This document shows positions 63,818 to 64,000 of a DNA stretch of 64,000 nt, one piece after another. Both the position numbers and the translations under genes were made by a program. Numbering within the stretch: the first letter of the stretch is position 1; every line of letters begins with the position of its first letter. The notes under the pieces were generated by a model. That model was not told the DNA's origin. It worked only from the letters and a program-made list of their open reading frames with translations, and searched no databases. Origin of the DNA: CAWIUB01 sp963839995 (GTDB lineage: Bacteria; Actinomycetota; Actinomycetes; Mycobacteriales; Jatrophihabitantaceae); NCBI GenBank assembly GCA_963839995.1, contig CAWIXH010000006.1, forward strand, positions 1 through 64,000, given 5' to 3'.

Positions 63818-64000
63818 GTGACGCTGATCGTTCGCCGCGCGAGGACCGCTGACGTGCCGACCATCAAGGCCCTGGTCGACCACTACGCGGGCTCTGGCCG
63901 CAAGCTGCTCGCCAAGGAGCTGGTGGGCCTCTATGAGGACATCGCCGACTTCCGCGTCGCCGTGCTAGACGCAATCGTCGTGGGCTGCGGCGCTCTGCAC
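63818..64000 (+). CDS. argA: N-acetylglutamate synthase (N-terminal 61 codons)
   Basis: GTG 63818, truncated by the window end. VTLIVRRARTADVPTIKALV, then LLAKELVGLYEDIADFRVAV and CGALH: the GNAT-type short NAGS of actinobacteria (Rv2747-like), first step of arginine synthesis. Divergent from rimO, as in M. tuberculosis. Confidence 0.8.
   Translation, partial: MTLIVRRARTADVPTIKALVDHYAGSGRKLLAKELVGLYEDIADFRVAVLDAIVVGCGALH

Overview
The window is 64 kb of very high-GC DNA from an actinobacterium (Actinomycetota). GTG starts and ATGA/GTGA gene overlaps are frequent. The right two thirds follow the order of the Mycobacterium tuberculosis sigB-ideR ... lexA-nrdR ... hflX-dapF-miaA ... miaB-recX-recA ... 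pspA-clgR-pgsA-argA block. nrdJ (class II ribonucleotide reductase), lhr beside recA and an extended Kdp locus argue against Mycobacterium itself. I cannot name the genus. I saw no tRNA, rRNA, CRISPR array or prophage.

1-5,275 is scarred, mobile DNA. It opens with the 3' part of a group II intron (reverse transcriptase plus domains V and VI), which interrupts remnants of two small overlapping genes. Next comes a KdpD-like DUF4118 gene cut in two by a 3,354-bp transposon (DUF6431 zinc-ribbon protein, DDE transposase, AAA ATPase). The transposon has TGTTG...CAACA ends and a 6-bp target duplication, TACGGT.

5,425-13,631 (minus strand) is a potassium-uptake operon: a 27-residue membrane peptide, then kdpF, A, B, C, D, E. 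kdpA, kdpB and kdpE look intact, but kdpC and kdpD each carry two single-base frameshifts, so the locus is decaying or the sequence has errors here. Divergent from it lie two uncharacterised genes, a CPA1 Na+/H+ antiporter translationally coupled to a second KdpE-type regulator without a kinase, and a YihY-family membrane protein.

18,331-33,010 is ordinary chromosome: DUF3039, DUF3099, dtd, a SigA/SigB-type sigma factor behind an ECF-type promoter, ideR/dtxR with a coupled leader ORF, gltD, DUF4192, a Nudix-NYN fusion beside a beheaded VOC gene, a PAP2 phosphatase, a GH15 trehalase/glucoamylase and two polytopic envelope proteins, one of the MptB mannosyltransferase type.

33,179-53,618 holds nucleotide metabolism and DNA repair: nrdR-nrdJ, a LysM protein divergent from lexA, tatA, miaA-dapF-hflX, a DUF349 protein, rny-miaB, recA-recX and DUF3046. 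nrdJ encodes three inteins and recA one. All four carry LAGLIDADG endonuclease motifs, and all sit in or beside residues essential for catalysis. Upstream of recA and the LysM gene I find both LexA (SOS) boxes and PafBC (RecA-independent) promoter motifs. DnaA-box pairs occur upstream of nrdRJ, recA and the DUF4192 gene.

53,645-64,000 contains a GNAT acetyltransferase, the giant helicase lhr, an envelope-stress set (pspA, TetR, clgR with a candidate ClgR operator), cinA-pgsA-rimO overlapping in one operon, and the start of argA (N-acetylglutamate synthase).
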